Source: Paludibacter sp. (GTDB lineage Bacteria; Bacteroidota; Bacteroidia; Bacteroidales; Paludibacteraceae). From it: a stretch of 64,000 bases of DNA. The stretch lies in contig JAQTTH010000003.1 in assembly GCA_028710895.1 (NCBI GenBank), positions 310,001-374,000 of the forward strand. Direction: 5' to 3'. The translations under genes were made by a program, and so were the position numbers. A model generated the notes under the pieces. The model did not search any database, was not told the origin of the DNA, and worked only from the letters and a program-made list of their open reading frames with translations. Positions 27,076 to 35,768 of this stretch are shown here, one piece after another. Each line of letters begins with the position of its first letter. Position 1 is the stretch's first letter.

Positions 27076-29955
27076 TTAAAAGAGCGTTAGTTGTCCAGTA
27101 ATATCGTCCAATTCACGTCCCTGGTCGATTATGTCATCGGGTAAAACCGAATCGTTTGGAATCGTTTTTACGGGTTTCTCTTTCTTTGGTTTTGCAGGCT
27201 TTGCTGCAGCTTCCGGTGTTGGTTCTCCGGCTTCTTCTAGTGTTACATTTTGCTCAGAAACTGCTGTTTCGGTATCTTCACCTACGTCTGAAATATCATC
27301 GCTTTCGGTTTCGTCTGAACTGTCGCCATTATCTGTGTTGTCATTTTCATCGCCGGCTACTTCTTTGGCTGGAGCAAAACGAATCGGTTCCAGTTCGTTG
27401 ATAGTTTCCACTTCAAAGGTTGTCAGGCGTTTTCCCTTGGCTTTGTAACTCTTCACGCTGATAAACTCTTCGCCATCAATTACTAATGCTTCCCGATAAG
27501 CATCGTTGCCACCCATTATCACTTCAAAACGAGGATAATCAACATCGGTTAACAGCATTAAGCGAGACTCAGCATTGTCACCCAGAAAGTTTTGAGGTTT
27601 TGTAGATGCTTCCAGCTGGAAACGTTTCAGGTAATAGAATTTTTGATCGGCATCCCATAATGCAACTGTCCACACCTTGTTGGAATCAAACTTTTCGATG
27701 ACAAGGATATCTTTGTCGTAGTGGTTGCTCAGGTCGAAATTACTTGTATAGAATGTTCCTTTGCTTGAAACAACTAAAATGGAATCTTCGCTTAGGAATT
27801 CACCCAAATGCTCACCACGGTTATCGTAGTTTAAGCGCAAAACATCCCTGTCGAACCAAACCTGACGACCACCGAGCGTAGAACCACCTTTTGTCTTGAG
27901 CGCAATTTTTTGTACTTCGTTTTTTGTGAGCAGGTTACCCATCGACTGTCGGCCTTTGATAGCAATATCGCTGAAATCTTTTTCAAAAACAAGTTTGAAA
28001 AGACGTGGTTTTGGTTTTAGCGTTATGCGTATAACTTCAGCCTCAGCATTTGGATTAGACGTGAAATACACCACTTTTGATCCGGCTGTTCCCTGTGTAA
28101 CATCATATTCTTTGTCGCGGGTAATTCCATTCACGGCAAAACGTTTGATATAATGTGGCCCGGATTTTCCATCCCTATAAACAGCATTGTAAACTGTACG
28201 TTTATCGTTTTTCTTGAAAACATCGAGGTGTAAAATGTTTTTGCCAACAAAAATCTTGTCAGCTACTTTTACCACTTTGTATTTGCCATCTTTGAAGAAA
28301 ATAATAATATCGTCAATGTCGGAGCAATTGCATACAAATTCGTCTTTGCGAAGTGAAGTGCCGATAAATCCTTCGTCGTAATTGACATAGAGTTTTTCGT
28401 TAGCTTCAACAACTTTCGCTGCAACAATGGTTTCGAAGTTTCGTATTTCAGTTAGGCGTGGATGGTCTTTACCATATTTAGCCTTCAGTCCTTCGTACCA
28501 AGAAATGGTGTAATCAACCAAATGAGACAAATGGTGGTCAATTTCATCAATTTTTTTCTGAATAGAAATTAATGTGTCATTTGCCTTGTCCGAATCGAAC
28601 TTGGTGATACGCATCATTTTTATTTCGAGCAGCTTGATGAAATCTTCCCGAACGATTTCGCGGATAAAATCCTTTTTGAATGGCTCTAATCGTTTGTCGA
28701 TATGAGCAATCACTTCCTCCTGCGAGGTGCTATCCTCAAAACCTTTGTCCTTGTAAATTCGATTTTCAATGAATATCTTTTCAAGCGAAGTAAAGAACAA
28801 TTGCTCCTGCAATTCGCCTTTTTGAATTTCCAGTTCTACTTTCAGCAAATCCATCGTATGGTCGCAACTGATGCGCAACATCTCACTCACACCGCAGAAA
28901 CGTGGCTTATTGTCATGAATAACGCAACAGTTAGGCGAAATGCTCAGTTCGCAGTCGGTGAAAGCATACAGTGCATCGATGGTTTTGTCGGAAGATGAAC
29001 CGGGTAGTAAATGAACCAAAATCTCAACATTCGCTGAGGTGTTATCGTCTACCTTACGGATTTTGATTTTGCCTTTATCGCTTGCTTTGATAATGGACTC
29101 AATCAGCTTCGAAGTGTTTGAACCAAAAGGTATTTCGGTAATTGAAAGCGTTTTATTATCTACTTTCCCAATTTTAGCGCGAATTTTTACGGCACCTCCC
29201 CGTTCCCCGTCATTGTAACGGCTCACGTCAATAGAACCACCGGTTTGAAAGTCGGGGAAAAGCACAAAATCTTCGCCACGTAAGTGAGCTATACAGGCAT
29301 CAAGTAATTCGTTGAAATTGTGAGGTAAAATCTTGGAATTCAGACCTACAGCAATCCCTTCAACACCCTGAGCCAGGAGTAATGGGAATTTCACAGGCAG
29401 TGCAACAGGTTCTTTGTTACGACCGTCGTATGATGATTTCCATTCCGTAGTTTTCGGGTTAAAAACAGTTTCAAGGGCAAATTTAGACAAGCGTGCTTCG
29501 ATGTAACGGGGAGCTGCAGCACCGTCGCCGGTTAGTATGTTTCCCCAGTTTCCCTGGCAATCAATCAATAAGTCTTTTTGTCCCAACTGTACTAATGCGT
29601 CGCCAATAGAAGCATCACCGTGTGGGTGAAACTGCATAGTATGACCCACAATGTTAGCAACTTTGTTGTATCGACCATCGTCCAATCGCTTCATAGAGTG
29701 TAGAATGCGACGTTGAACAGGTTTCAATCCGTCGTAAATATCAGGTACAGCGCGTTCCAGAATTACGTACGAAGCATAGTCCAGAAACCAGTTCTGGTAC
29801 ATGCCCGAAAGATGGTGTTTCACAGCATCATCACTAATTTTTGGAACTTTATAATTTGAATGCGCAGCAGATTCGGCTTCGTTCACGATTTCTTCGGCTG
29901 CGCCCGTCACTTCGTTTTCTTCGTTTTCCGCTTCAATTATTTCGTCTGTGCTCAT
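27076..29955 (-). CDS. parC: DNA gyrase/topoisomerase IV subunit A (ParC-like)
   Basis: Type IIA topoisomerase A subunit of 959 residues. The winged-helix and tower region holds the catalytic Tyr151 (AAPRYIEARLSK), with the upstream GDASIGDALV helix; a coiled-coil and a beta-pinwheel-like C-terminal domain follow. The GyrA box is not recognisable, so it is closer to ParC. About 90 residues of very acidic Asp/Glu/Ser/Thr sequence followed by a Lys/Pro patch end the protein; the N-terminus is also acidic. ATG 29967 is a possible start four codons upstream. The parE-like partner is not adjacent in this window on the downstream side. Confidence 0.92.
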   Translation of the reverse strand: MSTDEIIEAENEENEVTGAAEEIVNEAESAAHSNYKVPKISDDAVKHHLSGMYQNWFLDYASYVILERAVPDIYDGLKPVQRRILHSMKRLDDGRYNKVANIVGHTMQFHPHGDASIGDALVQLGQKDLLIDCQGNWGNILTGDGAAAPRYIEARLSKFALETVFNPKTTEWKSSYDGRNKEPVALPVKFPLLLAQGVEGIAVGLNSKILPHNFNELLDACIAHLRGEDFVLFPDFQTGGSIDVSRYNDGERGGAVKIRAKIGKVDNKTLSITEIPFGSNTSKLIESIIKASDKGKIKIRKVDDNTSANVEILVHLLPGSSSDKTIDALYAFTDCELSISPNCCVIHDNKPRFCGVSEMLRISCDHTMDLLKVELEIQKGELQEQLFFTSLEKIFIENRIYKDKGFEDSTSQEEVIAHIDKRLEPFKKDFIREIVREDFIKLLEIKMMRITKFDSDKANDTLISIQKKIDEIDHHLSHLVDYTISWYEGLKAKYGKDHPRLTEIRNFETIVAAKVVEANEKLYVNYDEGFIGTSLRKDEFVCNCSDIDDIIIFFKDGKYKVVKVADKIFVGKNILHLDVFKKNDKRTVYNAVYRDGKSGPHYIKRFAVNGITRDKEYDVTQGTAGSKVVYFTSNPNAEAEVIRITLKPKPRLFKLVFEKDFSDIAIKGRQSMGNLLTKNEVQKIALKTKGGSTLGGRQVWFDRDVLRLNYDNRGEHLGEFLSEDSILVVSSKGTFYTSNFDLSNHYDKDILVIEKFDSNKVWTVALWDADQKFYYLKRFQLEASTKPQNFLGDNAESRLMLLTDVDYPRFEVIMGGNDAYREALVIDGEEFISVKSYKAKGKRLTTFEVETINELEPIRFAPAKEVAGDENDNTDNGDSSDETESDDISDVGEDTETAVSEQNVTLEEAGEPTPEAAAKPAKPKKEKPVKTIPNDSVLPDDIIDQGRELDDITGQLTLF

Positions 29956-29974
29956 GGGATATATCATTTGTGCT

Positions 29975-29992
29975 GACGCAATTAATTGCGTC
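29975..29992. repeat. Perfect 18-bp palindrome (GACGCAATTAATTGCGTC)
   Basis: An exact 18-bp palindrome just upstream of the ParC-like gene and followed by TCTACG. It lies within the leader of that gene. It may be a REP-like element or an operator; I cannot tell which from one copy. Confidence 0.6.
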
Positions 29993-30052
29993 TCTACGAC
30001 TTGTTTCTCTGCTATTTTTCGATTTCAATCCACAAAAATACAAAAAAAATAG

Positions 30053-30060
30053 TAACTTTG
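30053..30060 (+). promoter_or_regulatory. -7 element (TAACTTTG) for glyS
   Basis: An exact TAnnTTTG match followed by CACC, giving a leader of about 80 nt before the glycyl-tRNA synthetase gene. No TTG lies at -33. Confidence 0.55.
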
Positions 30061-30148
30061 CACCTCATTTCTCCGGACAATTTTAGTCAGGATTTGTCAT
30101 TTTTATTATTTCTCACAACTTGTAACTCGTTACTCATAACTAAATAGT

Positions 30149-31696
30149 ATGGCTTCACAAGAAGATGTTTTTAAAAAACTGATTGCGCACTGTAAGGAAT
30201 ACGGTTTTGTATTTCCTTCGAGCGAAATTTACGACGGACTGGGTGCCGTTTACGACTACGGTCAGAATGGTGTTGAACTGAAAAATAACATCAAAAAATA
30301 CTGGTGGGACAGCATGGTGTTGCTCAACGAAAATGTTGTTGGGATTGACGCCGCAATTTTTATGCACCCTACAACCTGGAAAGCTTCAGGACATGTGGAT
30401 GCGTTCAACGATCCGTTGATTGACAACAAAGACAGTAAAAAACGTTATCGCGCCGATGTGTTGATTGAAGAGTTGTTGGCTAAATACGATGACAAAATGA
30501 ATAAGGAAGTGGAAAAAGCTGCAAAACGTTTTGGCGAAAGCTTTGACGAAGCCGTTTTCCGCTCCACCAACGAACGTGTGCTGGAAAATCAGGCTAAACG
30601 TGACGAAATTCATGCACGCTTTGTAGCAGCATTGAACGATAGCAATTTAGCCGAATTGAAAGCTATTATTGAAGATTACGAAGTGGTTTGTCCAATTAGC
30701 GGTACTCGTAACTGGACTGATGTTCGTCAGTTCAACCTGATGTTCTCTACCGAAATTGGCTCAACAGCCGATGGTGCAATGAAAATCTACCTTCGTCCGG
30801 AAACGGCGCAGGGTATTTTCGTGAACTTCCTGAACGTACAAAAAACCGGTCGTATGAAGATTCCATTCGGTATTGCTCAGATTGGTAAGGCGTTCCGTAA
30901 CGAAATCGTAGCCCGTCAATTTATCTTCCGTATGCGTGAATTCGAACAAATGGAGATGCAATTCTTTGTTCGTCCGGGTGAAGAAATGAAATGGTTCGAA
31001 CACTGGAAAGAATTCCGATTGAAATGGCACAAAGCCCTTGGACTTGGCGACCAGAAATATCGTTTCCATGATCATGACAAATTGGCTCACTATGCCAATG
31101 CAGCTACCGATATTGAATTTGAAATGCCATTTGGATTCAAAGAAGTGGAAGGAATTCACTCACGTACCGATTTCGATTTAAGCAGTCACGAGAAATTCTC
31201 GGGTAAGAATATCAAGTATTTTGACCCTGAAATTAATCAATCATATGTTCCTTATGTAATTGAGACATCGATTGGTGTCGATCGTACGTTCCTTTCTATC
31301 ATGGCAGCATCGTACAACGAAGAAACGCTTGAAAACGGTGAAACTCGCGTGGTATTGAATTTACCTCCGGTTTTGGCTCCTGTAAAAGCGTGTATCATGC
31401 CTTTGGTGAAGAAAGATGGTCTTCCTGAAAAAGCACGCGAAATCATGAACGATTTGAAGTTCGATTTCAAATGTGGTTATGACGAAAAAGACTCTATCGG
31501 AAAACGTTACCGTCGTCAGGATGCCGTTGGTACTCCTTTCTGTATTACAGTGGATCACCAGACCATGGAAGATAATTGCGTAACTATTCGCCACCGCGAC
31601 ACCATGTTGCAGGAACGTGTTGCCGTTGCCGATTTGCATACAATCATTGGTGATGCAGTAAACATGAAGAACTTGTTCAGGAAGATTGTAGGGTAA
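30149..31696 (+). CDS. glyS: Glycyl-tRNA synthetase (homodimeric, alpha2 type)
   Basis: A class II synthetase of 515 residues that charges tRNA-Gly. It is the eukaryote/archaea-like single-chain form, not the alpha-beta form of E. coli. Motif 2 (RNEIVARQFIFRMREFEQMEMQ region, about residues 248-270) and motif 3 (GVDRTFLS) are intact, followed by the anticodon-binding domain from about residue 410. The start ATG follows an A/T-rich leader. It is monocistronic, with a terminator 24 bp after the stop. Confidence 0.95.
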   Translation: MASQEDVFKKLIAHCKEYGFVFPSSEIYDGLGAVYDYGQNGVELKNNIKKYWWDSMVLLNENVVGIDAAIFMHPTTWKASGHVDAFNDPLIDNKDSKKRYRADVLIEELLAKYDDKMNKEVEKAAKRFGESFDEAVFRSTNERVLENQAKRDEIHARFVAALNDSNLAELKAIIEDYEVVCPISGTRNWTDVRQFNLMFSTEIGSTADGAMKIYLRPETAQGIFVNFLNVQKTGRMKIPFGIAQIGKAFRNEIVARQFIFRMREFEQMEMQFFVRPGEEMKWFEHWKEFRLKWHKALGLGDQKYRFHDHDKLAHYANAATDIEFEMPFGFKEVEGIHSRTDFDLSSHEKFSGKNIKYFDPEINQSYVPYVIETSIGVDRTFLSIMAASYNEETLENGETRVVLNLPPVLAPVKACIMPLVKKDGLPEKAREIMNDLKFDFKCGYDEKDSIGKRYRRQDAVGTPFCITVDHQTMEDNCVTIRHRDTMLQERVAVADLHTIIGDAVNMKNLFRKIVG

Positions 31697-31719
31697 TATT
31701 TCCGAAATAATATTTTTCG

Positions 31720-31749
31720 AACGGGTTGGCTTTTAGTCAGCCCGTTTTT
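31720..31749 (+). terminator. Intrinsic terminator of glyS
   Basis: ACGGGTTGGC pairs imperfectly with the CAGCCCGT arm (two G-U pairs), followed by TTTTTG. It opens the 428-base gene-free stretch 31697-32124, which also holds a 22-bp tandem repeat (31914-31985) and the terminator of the EF-G paralogue. Confidence 0.8.
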
Positions 31750-31913
31750 GTGTTGTTGTTGAGCCTAATTTCGGTACTATGTAATTGTTTCTTTCGATGT
31801 AAAACAAGCATTGCAATGTTCTCTACCGAGTCAAACTAAGTAATTATTCGGGATGTATTAAGTGATTTGTATTGACTATTTAATCAATTCGTCCGGTTTG
31901 GATTCAGTTTAAT

Positions 31914-31985
31914 CTGTACAGTTTAATTATTTGAACTGTACGATACAAAATATTAAACTGTACAGTTCAAATAATTGAAATGTAT
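31914..31985. repeat. 22-bp tandem repeat with CTGTAC cores
   Basis: CTGTAC occurs at 31914, 31936 and 31958, exactly 22 bp apart, and a degenerate ATGTAT follows at 31980, again 22 bp on. Units 1 and 3 share 19 of 22 bases (CTGTACAGTT, then an A/T stretch ending in TTGAA). Unit 2 diverges more. The third copy forms the perfect palindrome AACTGTACAGTT (31956-31967). Two-turn spacing puts all cores on one face of the helix, as in arrays of protein-binding sites. It lies between two convergent genes, where no promoter is expected. Confidence 0.75.
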
Positions 31986-32051
31986 ATAATAAATATAATA
32001 CCACAAGATGTTTCAGGTAATTTGTCAAGTTGATATCCTTAATAGGTAAAG

Positions 32052-32082
32052 AAAAAGCAGCTACCCGTTCCCGGATAACTGC
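32052..32082 (-). terminator. Intrinsic terminator of the EF-G paralogue gene
   Basis: On the minus strand, GCAGTTATCC pairs with GGGTAGCTGC (two G-U pairs) across a 6-nt loop, followed by TTTTTC. It lies about 45 bp after the stop. Confidence 0.75.
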
Positions 32083-32124
32083 CCTGACCTTGAAAAGCAA
32101 AAATCGTGTGTTTTATTGTGTTTT

Positions 32125-34284
32125 TTATTCTTCTTCTTTTTTGGTTGCTTCGTATTCTTTCAGCAATTTGTCCTGAATATCCATTGGAACTAGTTCATAA
32201 CTGGCAAATTTCATACTGAATGAAGCGCGACCGCCTGTTAGTGAACTTAAAGTAGTAGAATAGCTGCTCAGTTCTTTCAGTGGAATTTTAGCTGAGAGTT
32301 TTTCGTAGCCTTTCTCGCTCTCCATGCCCATAATCACTGCACGGCGACCTTGCAAATCACTCATTACATCGCCCAGACGATCGGATGGAGCTTGAACAAC
32401 AACATCGTAAACAGGTTCGAGCAATTTAGGGCCAGCATCTTTAAAGGCAGCTGAGAATGCATGGCGACCTGCCAGACGGAATGAAATTTCGTTTGAGTCA
32501 ACCGGATGCATTTTACCGTCATAAACGATTACACGTACGTCACGTGCATACGAACCGGTAAGTGGGCCTTGTTCAATACGATCCATAATCCCTTTCAGAA
32601 TGGCAGGAACAAAACGTGCATCGATAGAACCTCCAACGATACTATTGATAAGTACCAGTTTACCACCCCAATCCAAATCGATTGTTTGCGTGTCGCGGTT
32701 ACTGATTTTGTATTCCTGACCCGCAAAGCGGAAAGTATCCGGTGCAGGCATTCCATCGTAATATGGTTCAATAATCATGTGAACCTCGCCAAACTGACCG
32801 GAACCACCAGATTGTTTTTTGTGACGGTAATCGGCTCGCGCATTCTTGGTGATGGTTTCGCGATACGGGATTTTTGGTTCTTTGAATTCGATTGCAATTT
32901 TATCGTTGTGTTCAACTCTCCATTTTAACGTGCGCAGATGGAATTCTCCCTGACCGTATAAAATGGTCTGTTTCAACTCTTTCGATTGTTCAATTACCCA
33001 GGTCGGATCTTCTTCATGCATACGTGTCAAGACTTCGCTCAGTTTTTCTTCATCTGCTTCCGATACCGCTTTGATAGCACGACGATACTTTGGTTCGGGA
33101 TATTTAATTTCCTTGAAATCGTATTCGCATCCTTTTACATTCAGTGTATTTCCTGTGCGGGTGTCTTTGAGTTTTACGGTTGCACCAATATCACCTGCCA
33201 CAATTTCGTCCACTTTGGTACGAATTTGTCCGGCAACAGAGAAAATCTGGCTGATGCGTTCTTTGGAGCTGCGGTCAACATTTACAAGGTCATCGCCTTC
33301 TTTCAGTTTTCCACTCATTACTTTAAAGTAAGATACTTCACCAATATGAGGTTCAACACTTGTTTTGAATACATAAACGCTCGTAGGTCCGTTGGCATCA
33401 GGAGCAATTTCTTTACCATCGCATGTTTTTGGTTTTTCGGTCTGGTTAACGCTAGGAGAAACGTTACCTACAAATTCCATCAAACGACGAACGCACATGT
33501 CTTTTCCGGCACAAACGCAGAAAACAGGGAACATGTCGCGATGAATCAATCCTTTACGAATACCAACGCGCATTTCTTCTTCAGACAACGAACCCTGATC
33601 AAAGAATTTTTCCATCAGTTCTTCATCGTGCTCAGCAGCAGCTTCTACCAATGCATTGTGCAGTTCTTGTGCTTTTTCAATCTGGTCGGCAGGAATTTCC
33701 AATACATCCGGTACACCACCTTCGGGCTTCCAACGATACATTTTCATTTTCAAAACATCAATAACTGCGTTGAATTGTGGTCCAACAGTTACAGGATATT
33801 GAATTTGTACTATTTTGCTACCAAAATTTTCTTTTAATTGTTCCAGGGTCTTATCAAAATCAGCTTTTTCCTGATCGAGATGATTGGTTACAAAAATTAC
33901 CGGTTTGTTGAATTTTTCGGTATAACGGAAGTGATTGTTAGTTCCAACTTCTACGCCATATTGCGTATTGAGGAGGATAAGAGCAGTATCGGTTACGTTG
34001 AGTGAGGTCACAACACCACCAATAAAATCGTCGGAACCGGGACAGTCAATGAAATTTAGTTTTTTCTCCTGCCATTCAGTCTGGATAATGGTGGAGAAAA
34101 CGGAATAGCCATACTCTTTTTCTACTGGGAAATAATCGGAGACAGTGTTTTGGCCACCCACTGTGCCTCTGCGTTTTATAACTCCACTCTCGTAAAGCAT
34201 AGCTTCTACAAGAGTGGTTTTCCCGGAGCCGGAAGAACCCAGCAATGAAATGTTCTTGATTTCATTCGATTGATATACTTTCAT
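32125..34284 (-). CDS. fusA2: Elongation factor G paralogue (EF-G2) with degenerate GTPase motifs
   Basis: A 719-residue protein with all EF-G domains. The G domain is unusual: the P-loop GSSGSGKTT is kept, but the switch-I RGITI motif is replaced by EYGYSVFSTI, G3 reads DCPGSDDF with Ser84 in place of the catalytic His, and G4 reads NHLD instead of NKxD. It should therefore hydrolyse GTP poorly or not at all. A gut Bacteroides EF-G2 lacking GTPase activity and used in starvation is known, and this is probably its orthologue. Domain IV (SGGSGQFGEVHM, as in translocases) is preserved. It stands alone between terminators, apart from rpsL/rpsG, unlike canonical fusA. Confidence 0.9.
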   Translation of the reverse strand: MKVYQSNEIKNISLLGSSGSGKTTLVEAMLYESGVIKRRGTVGGQNTVSDYFPVEKEYGYSVFSTIIQTEWQEKKLNFIDCPGSDDFIGGVVTSLNVTDTALILLNTQYGVEVGTNNHFRYTEKFNKPVIFVTNHLDQEKADFDKTLEQLKENFGSKIVQIQYPVTVGPQFNAVIDVLKMKMYRWKPEGGVPDVLEIPADQIEKAQELHNALVEAAAEHDEELMEKFFDQGSLSEEEMRVGIRKGLIHRDMFPVFCVCAGKDMCVRRLMEFVGNVSPSVNQTEKPKTCDGKEIAPDANGPTSVYVFKTSVEPHIGEVSYFKVMSGKLKEGDDLVNVDRSSKERISQIFSVAGQIRTKVDEIVAGDIGATVKLKDTRTGNTLNVKGCEYDFKEIKYPEPKYRRAIKAVSEADEEKLSEVLTRMHEEDPTWVIEQSKELKQTILYGQGEFHLRTLKWRVEHNDKIAIEFKEPKIPYRETITKNARADYRHKKQSGGSGQFGEVHMIIEPYYDGMPAPDTFRFAGQEYKISNRDTQTIDLDWGGKLVLINSIVGGSIDARFVPAILKGIMDRIEQGPLTGSYARDVRVIVYDGKMHPVDSNEISFRLAGRHAFSAAFKDAGPKLLEPVYDVVVQAPSDRLGDVMSDLQGRRAVIMGMESEKGYEKLSAKIPLKELSSYSTTLSSLTGGRASFSMKFASYELVPMDIQDKLLKEYEATKKEEE

Positions 34285-34500
34285 ACTGTATTAAAATTAA
34301 AGAATTAATACTTAAAAATAAGGGATTTTGTGTGATGAAAAATCGTATGGCAATGTATGAAATCTCTATTAAAATTGTATTTCAGATTTGTATGTTTTAC
34401 AACATGATTTTTAAGAGAATGTGATGGTTTACCCAAATAGAAATGAGGGTAGGGATTACTATAAGAGTTCACCTGGGAAGATTGTATTTAAACGGTTGAC

Positions 34501-35745
34501 TTATTTTTGGGGGAATACCAATTGTTTTGTCTCACTCCAAAACTCAGTGGATGTTTTAATGAAGAAAAAACATATTGAAAGGCAGATTGCGAGAATAACT
34601 CCGAATACAGCATAACTGTTTTCGGCTGTGAAATAGGTGGTAACTGAGAATAATATGGCACCGATAGAGATTAATGTAAAGGTGAGCATGTTCAGATAGC
34701 CGATTATATCTCCGAGTTTCCGGCCTAAATTGGAGTTCTGAATAATTGACAGGCAGGGAATTTGGAAAATACCTCCCATAAATGCCACCAGAAATACAAA
34801 AACTGTATACAAAATAAATGGCAGATGAAAGAATGTAAGAATAGTCAAAAAAAGACTCATTCCCAAAATCCCAATAAGGATAAGGCCTTTCATTACTTTT
34901 TTGCCTGAAATTTTACCTGCTGTCCAGCAACCAAGTGCAATGCCAATGGCGGCACAGGCCATTATCATTCCGGTTGTGGTATTAGAGGCTTTATAAATAT
35001 GTTGAGTGTGTATGACAAGGTTCATTTGAAGCATGCTGCCAATAAGCCAAAACGATGCTGCACCCAAAATTCCACTATTTACACGCTTGTGTGTTTTTGC
35101 AAAATGGTACGAATCAATCACAAATCGAATGGGATTTAAATGACTTGCATCTTCCTGCTCTTCGGGTAATTCTACTGCACGAATGGTACTTGTAACAATG
35201 TAGCCAAGTATAGCCAACCCGATAAGTAGAGTGAATACAAATAAATTTGAATAATGATCGGAAACAATGGAGGCAATGACTGTACCAACGAGAACGCCCA
35301 AAAATGCCATCATCTCAAATACTCCACTGCCAAACGAAACGCCTTCTTCGCCACCAATGTCGCGTATTAAACTGTATTTCGATGGTGAATAAAGACAACC
35401 CAAAATTCCCATAATAAGGACAGAGAACACAGCTGTAATTACCCATTGATTGTAAAATGCCACACATGAAATTGTCAAAACCGGTATTTCAAGTAATTTG
35501 CAAATGCGGAAAACTTTCTTTTTGGTGTAGATTACTGAGAGTCTGCCTGCTAATGGAGATAGAAAAAGGTATGGTATTACAAGTGAGGCCGAAACCAGCG
35601 AAATGAGTTGTGATTGTGTAAGCCAATGTGGCATAACCCAGCCTACTGCTATGAAAATGATGCAATTTTTTAGAAAATTATCATTGAAAACTCCCAAAAA
35701 GTTACTGAGAAAAAGCGATGTCCATTTACTGCGGAGTAATTGCAT
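34501..35745 (-). CDS. MFS transporter (LplT-like)
   Basis: A 414-residue membrane transporter with about twelve helices. The start SLFLSNFLGVFNDNFLKN, with its FNDN motif, is typical of the LplT/lysophospholipid-flipping branch of the MFS, as is the loop SPSKYSLIRDIGGEEGVSFG. Such proteins move lysophospholipids or related compounds across the inner membrane. It lies 23 bp downstream of phoR in the same direction, so it may be transcribed with the phosphate regulators; a role in recycling lipids under phosphate shortage is inference. The 216-bp gap to the EF-G paralogue holds nothing I recognise. Confidence 0.8.
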   Translation of the reverse strand: MQLLRSKWTSLFLSNFLGVFNDNFLKNCIIFIAVGWVMPHWLTQSQLISLVSASLVIPYLFLSPLAGRLSVIYTKKKVFRICKLLEIPVLTISCVAFYNQWVITAVFSVLIMGILGCLYSPSKYSLIRDIGGEEGVSFGSGVFEMMAFLGVLVGTVIASIVSDHYSNLFVFTLLIGLAILGYIVTSTIRAVELPEEQEDASHLNPIRFVIDSYHFAKTHKRVNSGILGAASFWLIGSMLQMNLVIHTQHIYKASNTTTGMIMACAAIGIALGCWTAGKISGKKVMKGLILIGILGMSLFLTILTFFHLPFILYTVFVFLVAFMGGIFQIPCLSIIQNSNLGRKLGDIIGYLNMLTFTLISIGAILFSVTTYFTAENSYAVFGVILAICLSICFFFIKTSTEFWSETKQLVFPQK

Positions 35746-35768
35746 GAATTCCTTGCTTTATTTCCGTA

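Noticed and set aside
31914-31985. CRISPR array
   Set aside because: The 22-bp units are directly adjacent with no spacers, and there are no cas genes.
32986-33837. A 283-codon open frame on the plus strand inside the EF-G paralogue gene
   Set aside because: It is antisense to a clear EF-G gene, Phe/Cys-rich, and matches no family; the coding strand explains it.
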